In this document: positions 26,659-40,665 of the stretch, one piece after another
Layout: each line of letters starts with the position of its first letter
Numbering within the stretch: position 1 is the first letter of the stretch
Assembly (NCBI GenBank): GCA_026413225.1
Contig: CM048552.1
Location: forward strand, 1,012,001-1,076,000
Direction: 5' to 3'
Origin: Otis tarda
Taxonomy: Eukaryota > Chordata > Aves > Otidiformes > Otididae
Length of the DNA stretch: 64,000 nt
Position numbers and translations under genes: made by a program
Notes under the pieces: generated by a model
What the model saw: the letters and a program-made list of their open reading frames with translations, nothing else
Told to the model about the DNA's origin: nothing
Databases searched by the model: none

Positions 26659-28002
26659 GGCCGGGCGGCTCGGAGGTGGGCGCCTTCCCGGCTCGTCTCC
26701 GCCACCGCGCGCAGCCTGGGGTCACCGCAGCGGCCCCGGCCGGCGGGAGCAGCCGGAGGAACCTGCCCGGCCGGGGCGGCTGCGGCTTCCCCAGGGACGC
26801 GCTGCTACGTGCGAGCCCTGCGAGCAGGGAGGGGATCAGCCCCGAGCGGCGCGGAGCGGGGGCGAACGCGCAGCCACCGCCTTCGCGCCTCCCCTCCCGC
26901 ACGCCCGGCGGCGAGACCGCAGCGCAAGGCCCAGCTTCCCGCGGGCGCCGGGCGCGCGGACGCGAGCACGGCCCCTCTCCATCCCCTGCCCGCTGCAAAA
27001 GGGGAAACTGAGGCACGGGAAAAGGCTCGGCGGCGCAGAGGCAGCCTGCGCAGGGCGAGCCCCGCAGCCCAGCGCCGAGGCCGCAGACGGTGCCGCCGTG
27101 TCACCGGAGGGCTGCTGTCTGCGCGGCGATCTGAGGGGACAGCGGTGCCCCAGAGAAGGGGCTCAGCCCCCGAGGGCAGAGCGAGACCCCCCTGCCACGG
27201 CACTGCGTCTCCCCTGCGCCCCAGCAGCGCACGCGGGGGCACGGAGCCGGGTGCTTCCCGGTGCAAACCCCTCCGCATCCGCTCGCAGCCCCAGAAACGG
27301 GGCTGAAGGCGGAGGAACGAAGCATTTGCCCTCCCCGACTCACAGGGGCCTCGGGAAATGAAGAAAATGGGCAATTCTTGCCTAATTTTGAAATGAAGGG
27401 GTTTCCGACAAGCCAGCAAACACCCCCCGGGCCAAGCGACGCCCAGTGCCACCCAGGCCCAGCCAAGCCCCCCCAGAAACCACCCAGCGCAAAACATTTC
27501 CCACTCAAGGGCGCGGACAAGGATCACCGAACCCGGAAAACCCATCCCTCTCTGTTCCGTCGCCTTTACGCCCGAACGCAGCACCTCCCTCCATCCCAGG
27601 CTGTCACCCAACGCTGTCCCCGAGGCAGAGCGGGGTGTTCCGTGCCCTCCCGAGGCGTTTCGCGCCCTCGTGCTCCACCTCCCGCGACGCTCCCATTTCC
27701 CGACGATCTGAAACCAAGAACAGGTCAAACGCACAAGCCGAAAATCTCGGTTTTTACACCTGCTCAAGCACAGCTTTTGCCAGGCCGGAGGAGGACACCG
27801 CAGCCGGGTCCGGTGGCTCCGGCAGAGCCCAGCACCGCGGGCACACGGCCGCGCGGCGCGGCAGAGCGGGGCAGCACACCGCGCGAGGCCGGGGCAAAGC
27901 GCTGCGCGCGCACGCGGCGGCAGGCAGCCCGCGCACGGCTCGCCACCTACACCCCGGGTCACCGAACGGCGAGCAGAGTTATGCTGCAAACAGGTTTTTA
28001 GC
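26659..28002. promoter_or_regulatory. CpG-rich 5' flank of the TMEM116-like gene and intergenic DNA
   Basis: Very CpG-dense sequence directly upstream of the minus-strand start at 26658, consistent with a CpG-island promoter. I could not place a TATA box or start site. Overlapping open frames here look like composition artefacts. Confidence 0.45.
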
Positions 28003-31000
28003 TTTATTTCTGAGGGATGAAAGAAGAGAGAGGGACGTGGGGGAAGGTGCGAGGGATGGAGGGAAACAGAGAGGAATCGCAGCGGGAGAGCTGCGCAGGG
28101 CTGACAGCAACCCACAGGACCCTGCTCGGGCAGCTCCTGGAGATGTTCCCCGCCGCCGCCGCCGCCGCCGTGGCCGCTCCCTTTCTCCTCCATCCGGTGA
28201 GGAAACGCTGCCCCAAGCCCGGGACCACAGGAGGAACGCGGACCCGCGGGTGGGGACGAGCCATCTCACGGTGCTCCAGGGACACCCGCGTTGGTCCTGC
28301 TGCACGAGAGCCATCACAAAACCCACCACGGCCGGGTCGCTCCGTTCTGCGGGCAGAGGCCCCTCCGGAAGAGCACAACGCAAAAGGAGAGCAGGGATCC
28401 CCCCTCAGCCTGCGCAGCGAAGCAGGAGGAAGCATCATCATCATCATCCTCAGGGACGGGCTCCTGCTGCTGCAGAGTAAGGTTCTGAGCAATCCCGGTG
28501 GATTCAGAGGCACCACTTGATTCAACCTTTCCAGACCAGGACCAGACCGGGCTCTCCTCAGCAGGCCCTCGGCCGAGGCACCACTCGGATGAGAAGAGCT
28601 GAGAAGAACAAGCACTCCCTGGAGCAACTCCCCAATTTCCACCCGGCTGCCTCCACCGGAGCAGCACCCGGGTCCCGGATGCGGATGCTCTCGGCCTGGA
28701 AACCACGTCCACGGCACCCCGAGGAACTGCTGGCTGCTCGGCTTTGTCGTCCCCTCCCGCGCCTCCAGCACGTTCCGCCTGGGGCACGCGTTCCCTGAGG
28801 ATTTTCCTGAGGAGAAACTGGCACCAAAGGCTGCGTTAGCCGGAGCACCGCCCTTGCCTTCAGCACGGAGGGGTTTGTGGACTCCGGGGAGTTCTGCCGC
28901 TGACAAGGACCGTCAGCGCAGCACCAAGAGGAGAAACGCCGCCGTCCTGCTCCGCCGCCGGAGCTCTGCGCGTCCCGGGCACCTGGACTGCAGAGGCTCC
29001 CTGCGCCGAGACGCTGCGAGCTGGGGAAGGGTGCGTCGGGCGGGGAGCCCCGCTCGGCTCCTGCGGCCTCTCAGCGCCCACGTCCTCTGCGAGAAAACCA
29101 GCGCAGGCCGCGCTGGCCGCACCGCGCGTGCCGGGACGCGCTCCGGTACGGGAGCGGCAGGAGCCGCAAAGCTGCGGCCGTGCGAGGACCGCGCGCTCGA
29201 GAGCGAGCGTGGGCAGCAGCGCTTGACCAGAGGCACGGCAGCTCCCTCCCGAAATGCCACCCAGGCCGCCTCGGCGCCGGGCCCTGGCGATTGCTCAAAC
29301 AGGACTTGCTGCCGGCGCTCACCAACGCCTTCCCTGTGCTCCGGGCTGGGGAAGCGGCGCTTTAGCAGGCAAGCTTTAATTAAAACCAAAGCAGGTGCGC
29401 GGAACCAGAACTGCAGCGAGATTTTGCCTACGCAGCTGGGAAAGCTCTGGGAGCTCCAGCAAAAGCACGGCCGGGAGTAACCGGTTCCCAGGGCCGCACC
29501 CAACCCCTCTGGAAGCCAAACGTCCCCCCTGGATTTACAGGAGGAGTGACCACAAATACCAGCACAAACGCTTCCTGACGGGCCGGCTTCCAGGAGCTCC
29601 AGCCAGCGCAGCTCCCCGGCCCCACAGACACGCTCCTTCCCGTTCTGGATAACGCAGTTCCAGCCGGCAGCACCGGACACACGGCAGCTGGCACGCTTGG
29701 TTTTTTTCCTCCTGACCTTGTGTACCCTGCGTTACAGAAAGCGGCAGCACCCAGAGCTCAGGAGCAGCTCACTGCGGCGGACGACGTTTGGGACAGAGAA
29801 ACCCACCCCGCTGAGCCCACAGGACCTCTCCCCCCGTGGAGCCCCCGCGTGCGCTGCCCCGAGAGACGGCGCCGCTTCCCTCGGCCACGCAGGACGCAGG
29901 CTCGGCCGCTGAGCCCTCTCCCGTCACCTCGCTGCTCTCCTTACAGGTCCCGTCCCAGCAGAGCAGGGCCTGGCAGCGCCGGGGGGGCTGCAGCGGGAGG
30001 GGTGCTGCGCCCCTGGGTCCCTGTCCCCAGGGAATGGGCAGTCAGTGGGTGCCCTCCGGTGGGACTGACACCCAGGGGCCCGGCTGGGGGGATCCCCAGG
30101 GACCCAGTCTGTCCCTCCAGACACACTGCTGCTTCCCACGTCTCAGCCATCAACCCGGCACGGGGAGACGGAAGGAAAAGGGAAGGCAACAGGGTAAAGC
30201 CCTCGATGGGTGAAAACGTATAGCCTTCCCCTTCCCCAGGCCGTCGGCTCTCCGGGCACCGGAGCGCAGAGCTCAAACAAAAGGAAAATCAGGTTCCTAC
30301 GGCAGCAGCGGGCAGAGGAGTTGGCTTGCGCCAGCCCTGGCTCTCCCCGGCCCGGGACAGGAGCAGGCAGCTCCTGCGGCACGCTCGCAGCGGCACGCCG
30401 CAGCTCCCCGAGGCCCGACCCTCCTCATGCAGCCCACGAACATTCGGAACACACGCTCCGCTTTGGAGTCTTACAGCCGCTCAGAAAACGCCGGAACAGC
30501 CCTCTTCCTGCCAAGCCACGGCTTTCAGCTCGGCCGTTCTGGGTCCAAGCAGATCCGGAGCACGAACGCAGAGCGCAGGAATGCCAGCGGGGAGCTGACA
30601 GCCGTCCGCTGAAGCCGGAGGCGTTTCAAAACGTTTTGGCGTCCTCGCTGCCGCGCTCACCAGTCCGCGAGCGAGTTACGCAAGAACTGCAAGGTCTCCG
30701 CAGCAGCGGGCCAGGCCGCAGTCCTCGCGCGGCGCTGACTGCGAGCCCAGGGCACGCGTCGCCCGCAGAGCGGTGCCCTTCCATCCCTCGCTGCTGCTTC
30801 CCTCTTCTGTCCCAGCAGGAGCAACACCTCGCTCCCAGAAACACCGCAGAACGTCCCAAACTTCACCAAACGGCTGCTGCGGGGTCAGCGTGCCCCTTCC
30901 AGCCCCTCCTCAGTTGGCTCTCTGCAATGCCCTGCTTCCCAGCTCAAACGGGGTCGGACAGCTCCGGGATCTGCTCGGAAAGATCTGCACCAGGGAAGCA

Positions 31001-31352
31001 CAGCCGGCACCACGGCCGTGACAAGAGTTCAACCTGCTAAACACTCCGGATGTCTGTTCTCCGTCCTGGGAAACGCCGATGACCGCAGGGAGAATCCCTG
31101 GAGAGCACAGCGGAACGTGCTGCGCCAGCGGATGGTCCCCGGCGCCGCAAGGAGCTGCTGAACCCTCTGGTATAAATTTGGCTCTGGGTAAAAAAAAAAA
31201 AAAACCAAAACCCAACAAACCCTTTTGAGAAATGGCTCAAGATTTTCTGCATTTGGATGACGGAGGTAGTTAAGACTCATCCTTCTTGCTGGCTTTCAGC
31301 TCTTTGTCTCACGTTATTTTAGCGCTGCGCTAAGTGCTTCCCCCGACCCGTC
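28003..31352. other. Intergenic stretch or distal GCC1 3' UTR, no gene recognised
   Basis: GC-rich sequence without recognisable coding similarity. A canonical AATAAA on the minus strand at 28003-28008 could end a long (about 3.7 kb) GCC1 3' UTR; a nearer ATTAAA exists at 31353-31358. Small simple repeats are (GCC)n near 28150 and (ATC)n near 28434. Confidence 0.45.
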
Positions 31353-31358
31353 TTTAAT
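31353..31358 (-). terminator. GCC1: Candidate proximal poly(A) signal ATTAAA of GCC1
   Basis: ATTAAA on the minus strand about 370 bp past the GCC1 stop. It would give a short 3' UTR. A canonical AATAAA further on (28003-28008) is the alternative, so both ends may be used. Confidence 0.4.
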
Positions 31359-31728
31359 TTTTCTGAGTCACAAGCCGGTGTCGTGTTTTAGGATACGAGC
31401 AAGCTCCCCACCCGACACCTGACAGGGAGATTTTTAAAAAATTGTGTTTAAAAAGCCATCGGTACCTTAAATTATTATTTTTTTTTTTAAATCAAGTTCC
31501 AGCTCAGAGCAAATTCTCACATCAAGGAGCAAGAGAGCACCGTGATCCCACCGGAACCGTTGGCACGACTCTATTTCAGATCAGCGCTACGGGCACGAGC
31601 TCAAGCCCAGCTTTGCTGGAAGCTCCCTGCTCCGTCGCCCGGGTGGAAAGGTTACAGCACAAGCGAGGTGGTCTCGGTTAACAATCAGAAACACGTTTTG
31701 AGGCAAAAGCAGCCAGGACTAAAAGCTC

Positions 31729-34700
31729 TCATCTCTTCCCGGACAGCCACCAGCTGCTGTGAGCCGACTGTTTCGTAATGGCTTGCTTCTCTTCCGGGCT
31801 GAAGTGCAGAATAGTCAATATGGCCGTCAGCGTCTGCTGGCGGCCCAGGAAATCCGGCAGCGTCAGGAACCTGTAGACAATGTTTTTGAGGTACTCCAGG
31901 TTGGCTCCCTCCCTGCTCTTATCTCTGAAATTCTTCTGGATTTCGCTCTGAAGCACGGAAACCTCCTCCCGGTGCTTCTCCTCCTCAATCAAGATTTTCT
32001 CCTGGAGCTGGTGAACTTGCATTTCCAGCTTGTGCTTCTGCTTCCTCAGCGCCACGATTTCCACTTCTTTGCGAGCCAGCTGCTCCGCGTACAAGATGAA
32101 GGTGGGCTCGCTGGCGGCGGAGAGGCGGAGAGCCTGGGGGAGGATCTCCGAGGAGTCGTTCCCTGGCGAGTCACTGCTAGGAAGGTCAGTCCCTGATGCC
32201 AGGTAGTTTTTGGATCCTTGAAGCCCGTAAGGCAAGGCGAGAGACCTCAGCTGCTCCAGCTCCTGGTCCTTTTCCGCCAGCACCGCCAGAGCTCGGTCCC
32301 GCTGCTTGTGCATCTCCTCCTCCAGCTTCAGCGCCCGCTCCCTGTAGTCCAGCTGGCACCGCTCCAGTTCCTGCCTGTGAATTTGCTGTAGCTGGGACAG
32401 CTCTTGCTTCTTGGCTTCCACGTCTTGCTGGTGCCGCTTCTCCATCTCGTCGGAGGAGAGCTGAAGCACGACGTACTTCTCTTTCAGGTCGGCCAGCTGC
32501 TCCTGAGCTTCCTCCAGTTCTTTAGCCAGATTGCCGTCTTTGGCTGACTTGTTCTTGAGAACCACTTGCGCCCTCATCTTGTACCTCTCAAACTCCTCCT
32601 TCAGCTGCTTCAGCTCCTGCTGGTAGTACAGAGCAGTGGCCTTCTCGCCATCCCCAGCCTCAGTGCCCTTTGGCAGCTCCAGCTCACACAGCTTCTCGAC
32701 GTCCAGAGCGGGCTGGCTCTTCTTAGCCGCCGCCTGCAAGAGCTTCTTCAGCTTCTCCATTTTATCCTTCAGAACGTTGACATCGAGATTGGCTTCTTCG
32801 ACGTGAATATCAAGAGGGGATCGGCTGGAGGCCGCGATGGCCAGGGTTTTGTTCTCCAGGTCCAGCTGGACGAGGCGGTCCTTCAGCTTCTGAATGACGG
32901 CTTGGTCCTTCTGCTTGGCTTTTTCGTAAGTGCCCAGCAGCTCGGAGACTTCGGAGACTTGGCCCTCCAAGTCGGCCACTCGCCGCTCCTCCATCTGGGC
33001 GCACTGGCGGAGCTGCTCCTCCACCTGCGCGGTCTGGGAGCGGAGAGACACGGGAGGGTTAGATCAGCGCAACGCTCCGGGGGGGTCTGCGGCTTACAGG
33101 GGGTTAATTCTGCTCCGCTCAGCTCCCAACCGGCGCAGGGCTATCCCTTCCCCGTGAATCCTACGCGAGCCGCCACGCTGACCTGCCTTTTCAGATATTT
33201 GCTCATTTGGGGATAAAATAAAGCAAAAGCGTTTTCGCTTCTGTTCGCTGCTCTGCGGAGCTCCTCGCGCCAGCGCGCCCTGCCCCGCTGTAGGTGCGGG
33301 GGGTGGGACGCAGCCAACCCGCCTCACAACCTGCGACAGGAATTTTTAAAAACGCGCGTGCGCTCTAAAGCCTTCATGCATCTAAGCTGCGTCTCACCTC
33401 AGCGCCACGCTCGGCTGCGCTGACGTTAACATAGCGCAGCGGTTTCTGAGTAGCAAACGCCTGCTGCTCACAGGTCCTTCAGTCTGAGGACAACGGCGGC
33501 GCTCAATAATTAACACTGTGAACTGCAACGCAGCCAGAGCCAGTCCGCTCCAGCTCCGTCACAGAGAAGCCGTTAGAGACCACCCAAAAACGGGGGAACT
33601 GCATTAAATCAGCCTGGTGCTTCGGGTCACAAAGGAGAAAACTCGCTCCTGACCGCAAGGAGACGAGGCAGATCCCGTTCCAGGCGCAAATTCGGTTACC
33701 GGTGCCAACCCCCGGGCGCGCTGCCCCGCAGCCCGCAGAGTTACGCGGGTTCCTCTCTCCCGCCGCACCCCTCTTCCCTAGCTCTTCGCTCTCCCCGGCC
33801 CGCGCGCAGCCAGAGCCCTTCTCCCGCGTTTACCCTTCCTCCTTCCCTACAGCGCCCGGAGCTCCACCGAAGCTCCACAAGCAGGTTTTATTTTCCCCAG
33901 CGACCACCACCCCATCAAAGCCACGATGCTCTCATTTATCTCAACCCTCTCTGACTCTGCGGGACCGGGAAGGGGAATTTGCTCCCCTCCAGCCTGCACC
34001 CCACCCCGATCGCTGCCGGGACACCGCACAGAGCGAGCTGCTACAGGGCCCAGGCAGGGAATTACCTTCCTCATCTCCTGCAGCAGCTGCGCTTGGAAGT
34101 GGTTCTTCAGGCTGGCCATCTCCTCCTGCAGGTCCTGCACGCGGGGGTCCGGCTTGCCGTTCTCCTCCTGAACGGCCTGCAGCTCTCTCTTCAGCTCTTC
34201 CACCTCCCGGCTCAGCTGCTTGACGCGCAGCTCGTAGCCCTCGGCGCGGTCGGCCGCGCACGCCCGCCCGGCCAACGCCTCCCTGGTCTCCTCCAGCTTC
34301 AGCTCTGCGTCCTGGCGCAAAGTCCTCTCGTTCTGCAGCAGCTTCTGCAGCTCTCGCAGCATAAGAGCGTGGTCGCCCTGCTCCTGCGCTCGGTCGTGCT
34401 GCTGCGCAATCAGACGGGCTTTGGTCTCGGCGAGCTGCTCCTGGACACACTTCAGCTCCGTCTCCAGCTTCTCGGTCTCGTCCTCTGCTTTCTTAACGGC
34501 GTCGTCCAGGTCCTGCTTCATCTTCCTCTTGTCTGCTTGGTAGGAGGCTTCCATGCGGGACTTCTCCTGCGTGACTGTTGACAGAGCGCTGGTCAAGGTG
34601 GCCAGCTGGCTCTTCAGCTGGAGCACTCTTTTATCGCCCTCGCCGGCGGCCGACGACACATCCCCGCCGCTCGCGCCGACGCCGCTCTCAGAGCCGCTCG

Positions 34701-35100
34701 TCTCCTCTGATTTAAGAGAGGAGGCGGCGGGCCTGTCGGCCTCGGGCCCCGCGTCACCCTTGCTGCTGGCCAGACTGGCAGCGGTGTCCGCGCTGGTGGC
34801 CGTCCCCGCGCTGTCTTCGCTGTGAACCGAGCTCCTGTCGTCGGCGGCATCGGCGAAGGAAGCGCCGGAGCCAGGCGCAGGCTGAGCGCCGCTCGAGCCA
34901 ACGTCGGCCTCGTGAGACACGGACAACACCTTCAGGCTGGCTTCCAAGGCCTCCTTCTCTTTGAGCAGGCTCTTGTAGGCCCTGACGACGTCCTTCAGCC
35001 GAACCTGGTACTGCAGCAGCTGCTTCTTCTGCGACTCAATCGTCTCCAGGAGGTCTTTTTTACTTGGGCCGCCTCCAAAGTTCATGCCGAACTTCTCCAT
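31729..35100 (-). CDS. GCC1: GRIP and coiled-coil domain-containing protein 1 (GCC88), complete
   Basis: Peripheral golgin of the trans-Golgi network; its C-terminal GRIP domain binds Arl1-GTP and the coiled coils help tether endosome-derived carriers. Two coding exons, 34066-35100 and 31729-33033, join in phase to 779 residues (775 in human). The exon holding the ATG starts at 35112 after a CAG acceptor, and a non-coding first exon ends at 36202. The protein starts MEKFGMNFGGGPSKKDLLET, as in human GCC1. A Ser/Ala/Asp-rich stretch follows at roughly residues 70-155. Then comes a long heptad-rich coiled coil with blocks such as EKSRMEAS, AQEQGDHALMLRELQKLLQ and GEKATALYYQQELKQLKEEF. The GRIP domain, near residues 715-765, contains NLEYLKNIVYRFL with the conserved Tyr, then GRQQTLTAILTILHFSPEEK. 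The open frame continues 5' of the ATG, but only by reading back through the acceptor, so the ATG at 35100 is preferred. Confidence 0.96.
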
Positions 35101-35322
35101 GATCCACGCAACCTGAAAGGAGAAAAACAGCACAGAGGCTGAACGAGCAGCAGAGATTTATTTTCCATCAGCAGGCGGCTAAGCGGGACCACCCTCCCGA
35201 ACCCCCCAGGACACCGCGCCGCTAACGACTCTTTCGGGGGTCCCCAGGGCCTCCTGCCACTGAGGGGTGGGGTGTCGGCGCCAGGGGCCGGAGAAGCCAT
35301 GAGAGGGGAGTACGGGTGGGTC

Positions 35323-35341
35323 GGGGGGGGGGGGGGGGGGG
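35323..35341. repeat. 19-base G homopolymer in GCC1 intron 1
   Basis: An uninterrupted run of 19 G on the plus strand. It begins the G-rich part of GCC1 intron 1. Confidence 0.9.
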
Positions 35342-35509
35342 CACAAGCTGGGCAGAGGGGGGTGGGGGGGGCCCACAGGGCAAGGTGGGGGGGGCGCGGA
35401 GGGAGGGAGAGGCCGTGGGGCCGTGGTGGAGGGACACGGGGGACAGGCGGGGCGGAAGGGCCGTGGGGCAGGGGGAAGCCGTCAGAGCAGGGGAGGGGGC
35501 CGTGGGGGG

Positions 35510-36065
35510 GTCCATGGGACTTTTGGGCTGGGGGGTGGCCCGTGGGGGGCAGCGGAGGCTTTTGGGCTGGGCGGTGGCCCGGGGGGACAGTGGAGGCTTT
35601 CGGGCAGGGGAGGGGGCCCGTGGGTGGCCCGGGGGGGACAGCGGAGGCTTTTGGGCTGGGGGGTGGCCCGCGGGGCTGGGGGGTGGCCCGGGGGGGACAG
35701 CGGAGGCTTTCGGGCAGGGGAGGGGGCCCGTGGGGCTGGGGGGTGGCCCGGGGGGGACAGCGGAGGCTTTCGGGCAATGGCGGAGAGGCCCGTGGGGCAG
35801 AGGAGGCTTTTGGGGAGGGGGCCGTGGGGGTCGGTGGGGCAGCGGAGGCTTTTGGGGAGGGAGAGGGGGGCCGTGGGGCTGAGGGGTGGCCCGTGGGAGG
35901 CAGCGGAGGCTTTCGGGCAGGGGAGGGGGCCCGTGGGGCTGGGGGGTGGCCCGGGGGGGACAGCGGAGGCTTTCGGGCTGGGGAGGGGGCCCGTAGGGCT
36001 GGGGGGTGGCCCGGGGGGGACAGCGGAGGCTTTCGGGCAATGGCGGAGAGGCCGGTGGGGCAGAG
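35510..36065. repeat. 60-bp G-rich minisatellite in GCC1 intron 1
   Basis: About nine copies of a roughly 60 bp unit. Each carries GCGGAGGCTTT, then CGGGCAGGGGAGGGGGCCCG and TGGGGCTGGGGGGTGGCCCG. The copies near 35640-35760 and 35940-36030 are almost identical and keep a 60 bp register, while others are shortened. Because 60 is a multiple of three, both strands stay open over hundreds of codons. These frames are Gly-rich or Pro-rich and not genes. Confidence 0.92.
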
Positions 36066-36201
36066 GAGGCCGCGAGGCTCGGGGTGGGGGGACCCTCGGA
36101 GGGGGAGGGGGGGGTGTCACGGGTGGCTGGGGGGGGGGGGGTGTCCCGGAGGGGGCGAGGCCGTTCCCAGAGCAACCGCCCCCCCCCCGCAGGCCCCTTA
36201 C

Positions 36202-36290
36202 CTGCCGGGGCCGCCAACGCGCCGCGCACGCGCAGAGCGCCGCGCAGCCCCTTCCGCCGGGCACTGCGCACGCGCGCCCGCGGGGCACGG
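36202..36290 (-). other. GCC1: GCC1 non-coding first exon (5' end estimated)
   Basis: A CAG|GTAAGG donor on the minus strand ends this exon at 36202, and the matching acceptor is at 35112. The upstream limit is not visible in sequence. I place it before the cluster of GGGCGTG boxes that starts near 36305. Confidence 0.5.
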
Positions 36291-36646
36291 GAAGGGCTGC
36301 GGGCTAGGGGCGTGGCCAAGGCGCGCGTCGCTGACCAATGGGGCGTGGCTATCAGAGTTGGGGGCGTGATTATAAGCAGTGGGGCGGGACCAAGCAGCAG
36401 AGGGCGTGACTAAGGCTTGGGGGCGTGGCTTTGTCCAAGAAGGGCGTGGTTTGACAGCGCAGGGGGCAAGGGGTGGAGGCCGAGGGGGCGGGGCCCGGTG
36501 CGCGGGGGCGGGGCCCGGTGCGCGGGGGCGGGGCCTGCGGCGCGGCGGAGCGCGGTGGCAGCGCGGCCGTCCCGTCCCGTCCCGTCCGGTGCCGTCCCGT
36601 CCCGTCCGGTGCCGTCCCGTCCCGTCCCGTCCCTCCCGCCGCCGCC
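36203..36646. promoter_or_regulatory. GCC1-ARF5 shared CpG promoter with repeated GC boxes
   Basis: About 440 bp separates the GCC1 first-exon donor (minus) and the ARF5 ATG (plus). It holds a CCAAT at about 36334 (GACCAATGGGG). At least six GGGCGTG-type boxes are spaced 15-40 bp apart between 36305 and 36450. Three tandem 20 bp copies of a GGGGGCGGGGCCCGGTGCGC unit lie at about 36485-36537. Neither gene shows a TATA box. A pentamer run (CCCGT)n at about 36568-36634 lies in the presumed ARF5 5' UTR. The head-to-head layout suggests a bidirectional promoter. Confidence 0.7.
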
Positions 36647-39860
<3,214 letters not shown>

Positions 39861-40665
39861 CCGGGCCGGCGGCACGGGGACCGGACGAGCCGGGGACGTC
39901 TCTCCCAACTGCTGTTTCCTTTGGTTTTCCCTGGTTTATTTGGGGAGGGGGGGGGCTGTGTTTTTCCTTTCTCCCCAGAGTGGCCTCGCCTCCGGTAGGA
40001 CTTGAACCTCGAGGACTGTTCGGGCAGCTCCGCTTCCCGGTGCCCTGCCTTCGCCCCCGCGGCGCTGCGTGCCGGCCGCCCTCCCCACCTGCATGCGTCG
40101 TCTGCCACAGCTTGCCCGGCTCTGCTGAGGTGGCACGTCCCCGAGCGTCCCTGCCGGCGTGGCACGTCCCCGAGCGGCACGTTCCCAAGTGTCCCTGCCG
40201 GCGTGGCACGTCCCCGAGCGGCACGTTCCCAAGTGTCCCTGCCGGCGTGGCACGTCCCCGGCGGCACGTTCCCAAGCGTCCCTGCCGGGGTGGCACGTCC
40301 CCGAGCGTCCCTGCCGGGGTGGCACGGCCGCAAGCATCCTTGCTGGGGTGGCACGTCCCCGAGCGTCCCTGCCGGGGTGGCACAGCCCCGAGCGTCCCTG
40401 CTCCTCGCCTGGAGCCGGCGGCGGGGGCTGAGCGGCGCTGGGAGGCAGGGACAGGAAGGATGGACCCTTTTATCCTCCCGGAAGCATCACGGTTCTCTTT
40501 CTCCTGGGGAGGGGGCGTGTGGCCGCGCACCGTGCTGTCGCACAGCGAGACATTAAACGCCACCACTTTGTACTCTGCGCGGCGCCCGTCTCCGGTGCCG
40601 CCTCCCAGCCCCGCGCCTCTGCCGCCGGCATCCCGGGGCGCGGGGGTCCAGGCCTCAATAAACCC
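39861..40665 (+). other. ARF5: ARF5 3' UTR with tandem repeat and two poly(A) signals
   Basis: Follows the ARF5 stop. At about 40128-40410 it contains a 29-44 bp tandem repeat of GGCACGTCCCCGAGCGTCCC units, several with an inserted GGCACGTTCCCAAGTGTCCC. Poly(A) signals are ATTAAA at 40552-40557 and AATAAA at 40657-40662; the second is canonical and probably the main one. Confidence 0.8.
40128..40410. repeat. GGCACGTCCCCGAGC tandem repeat in ARF5 3' UTR
   Basis: About eight tandem copies, 29 bp in the short form and about 44 bp in the long form. All contain TGGCACGTCCCCGAGCG or a close variant followed by TCCCTGCCGG. If transcribed, ARF5 mRNA would carry this array. Confidence 0.88.

Noticed and set aside
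35222-36369. Pro-rich and Gly-rich frames of 270-365 codons in GCC1 intron 1
   Set aside because: They follow the 60 bp minisatellite register and lie between the GCC1 splice sites.
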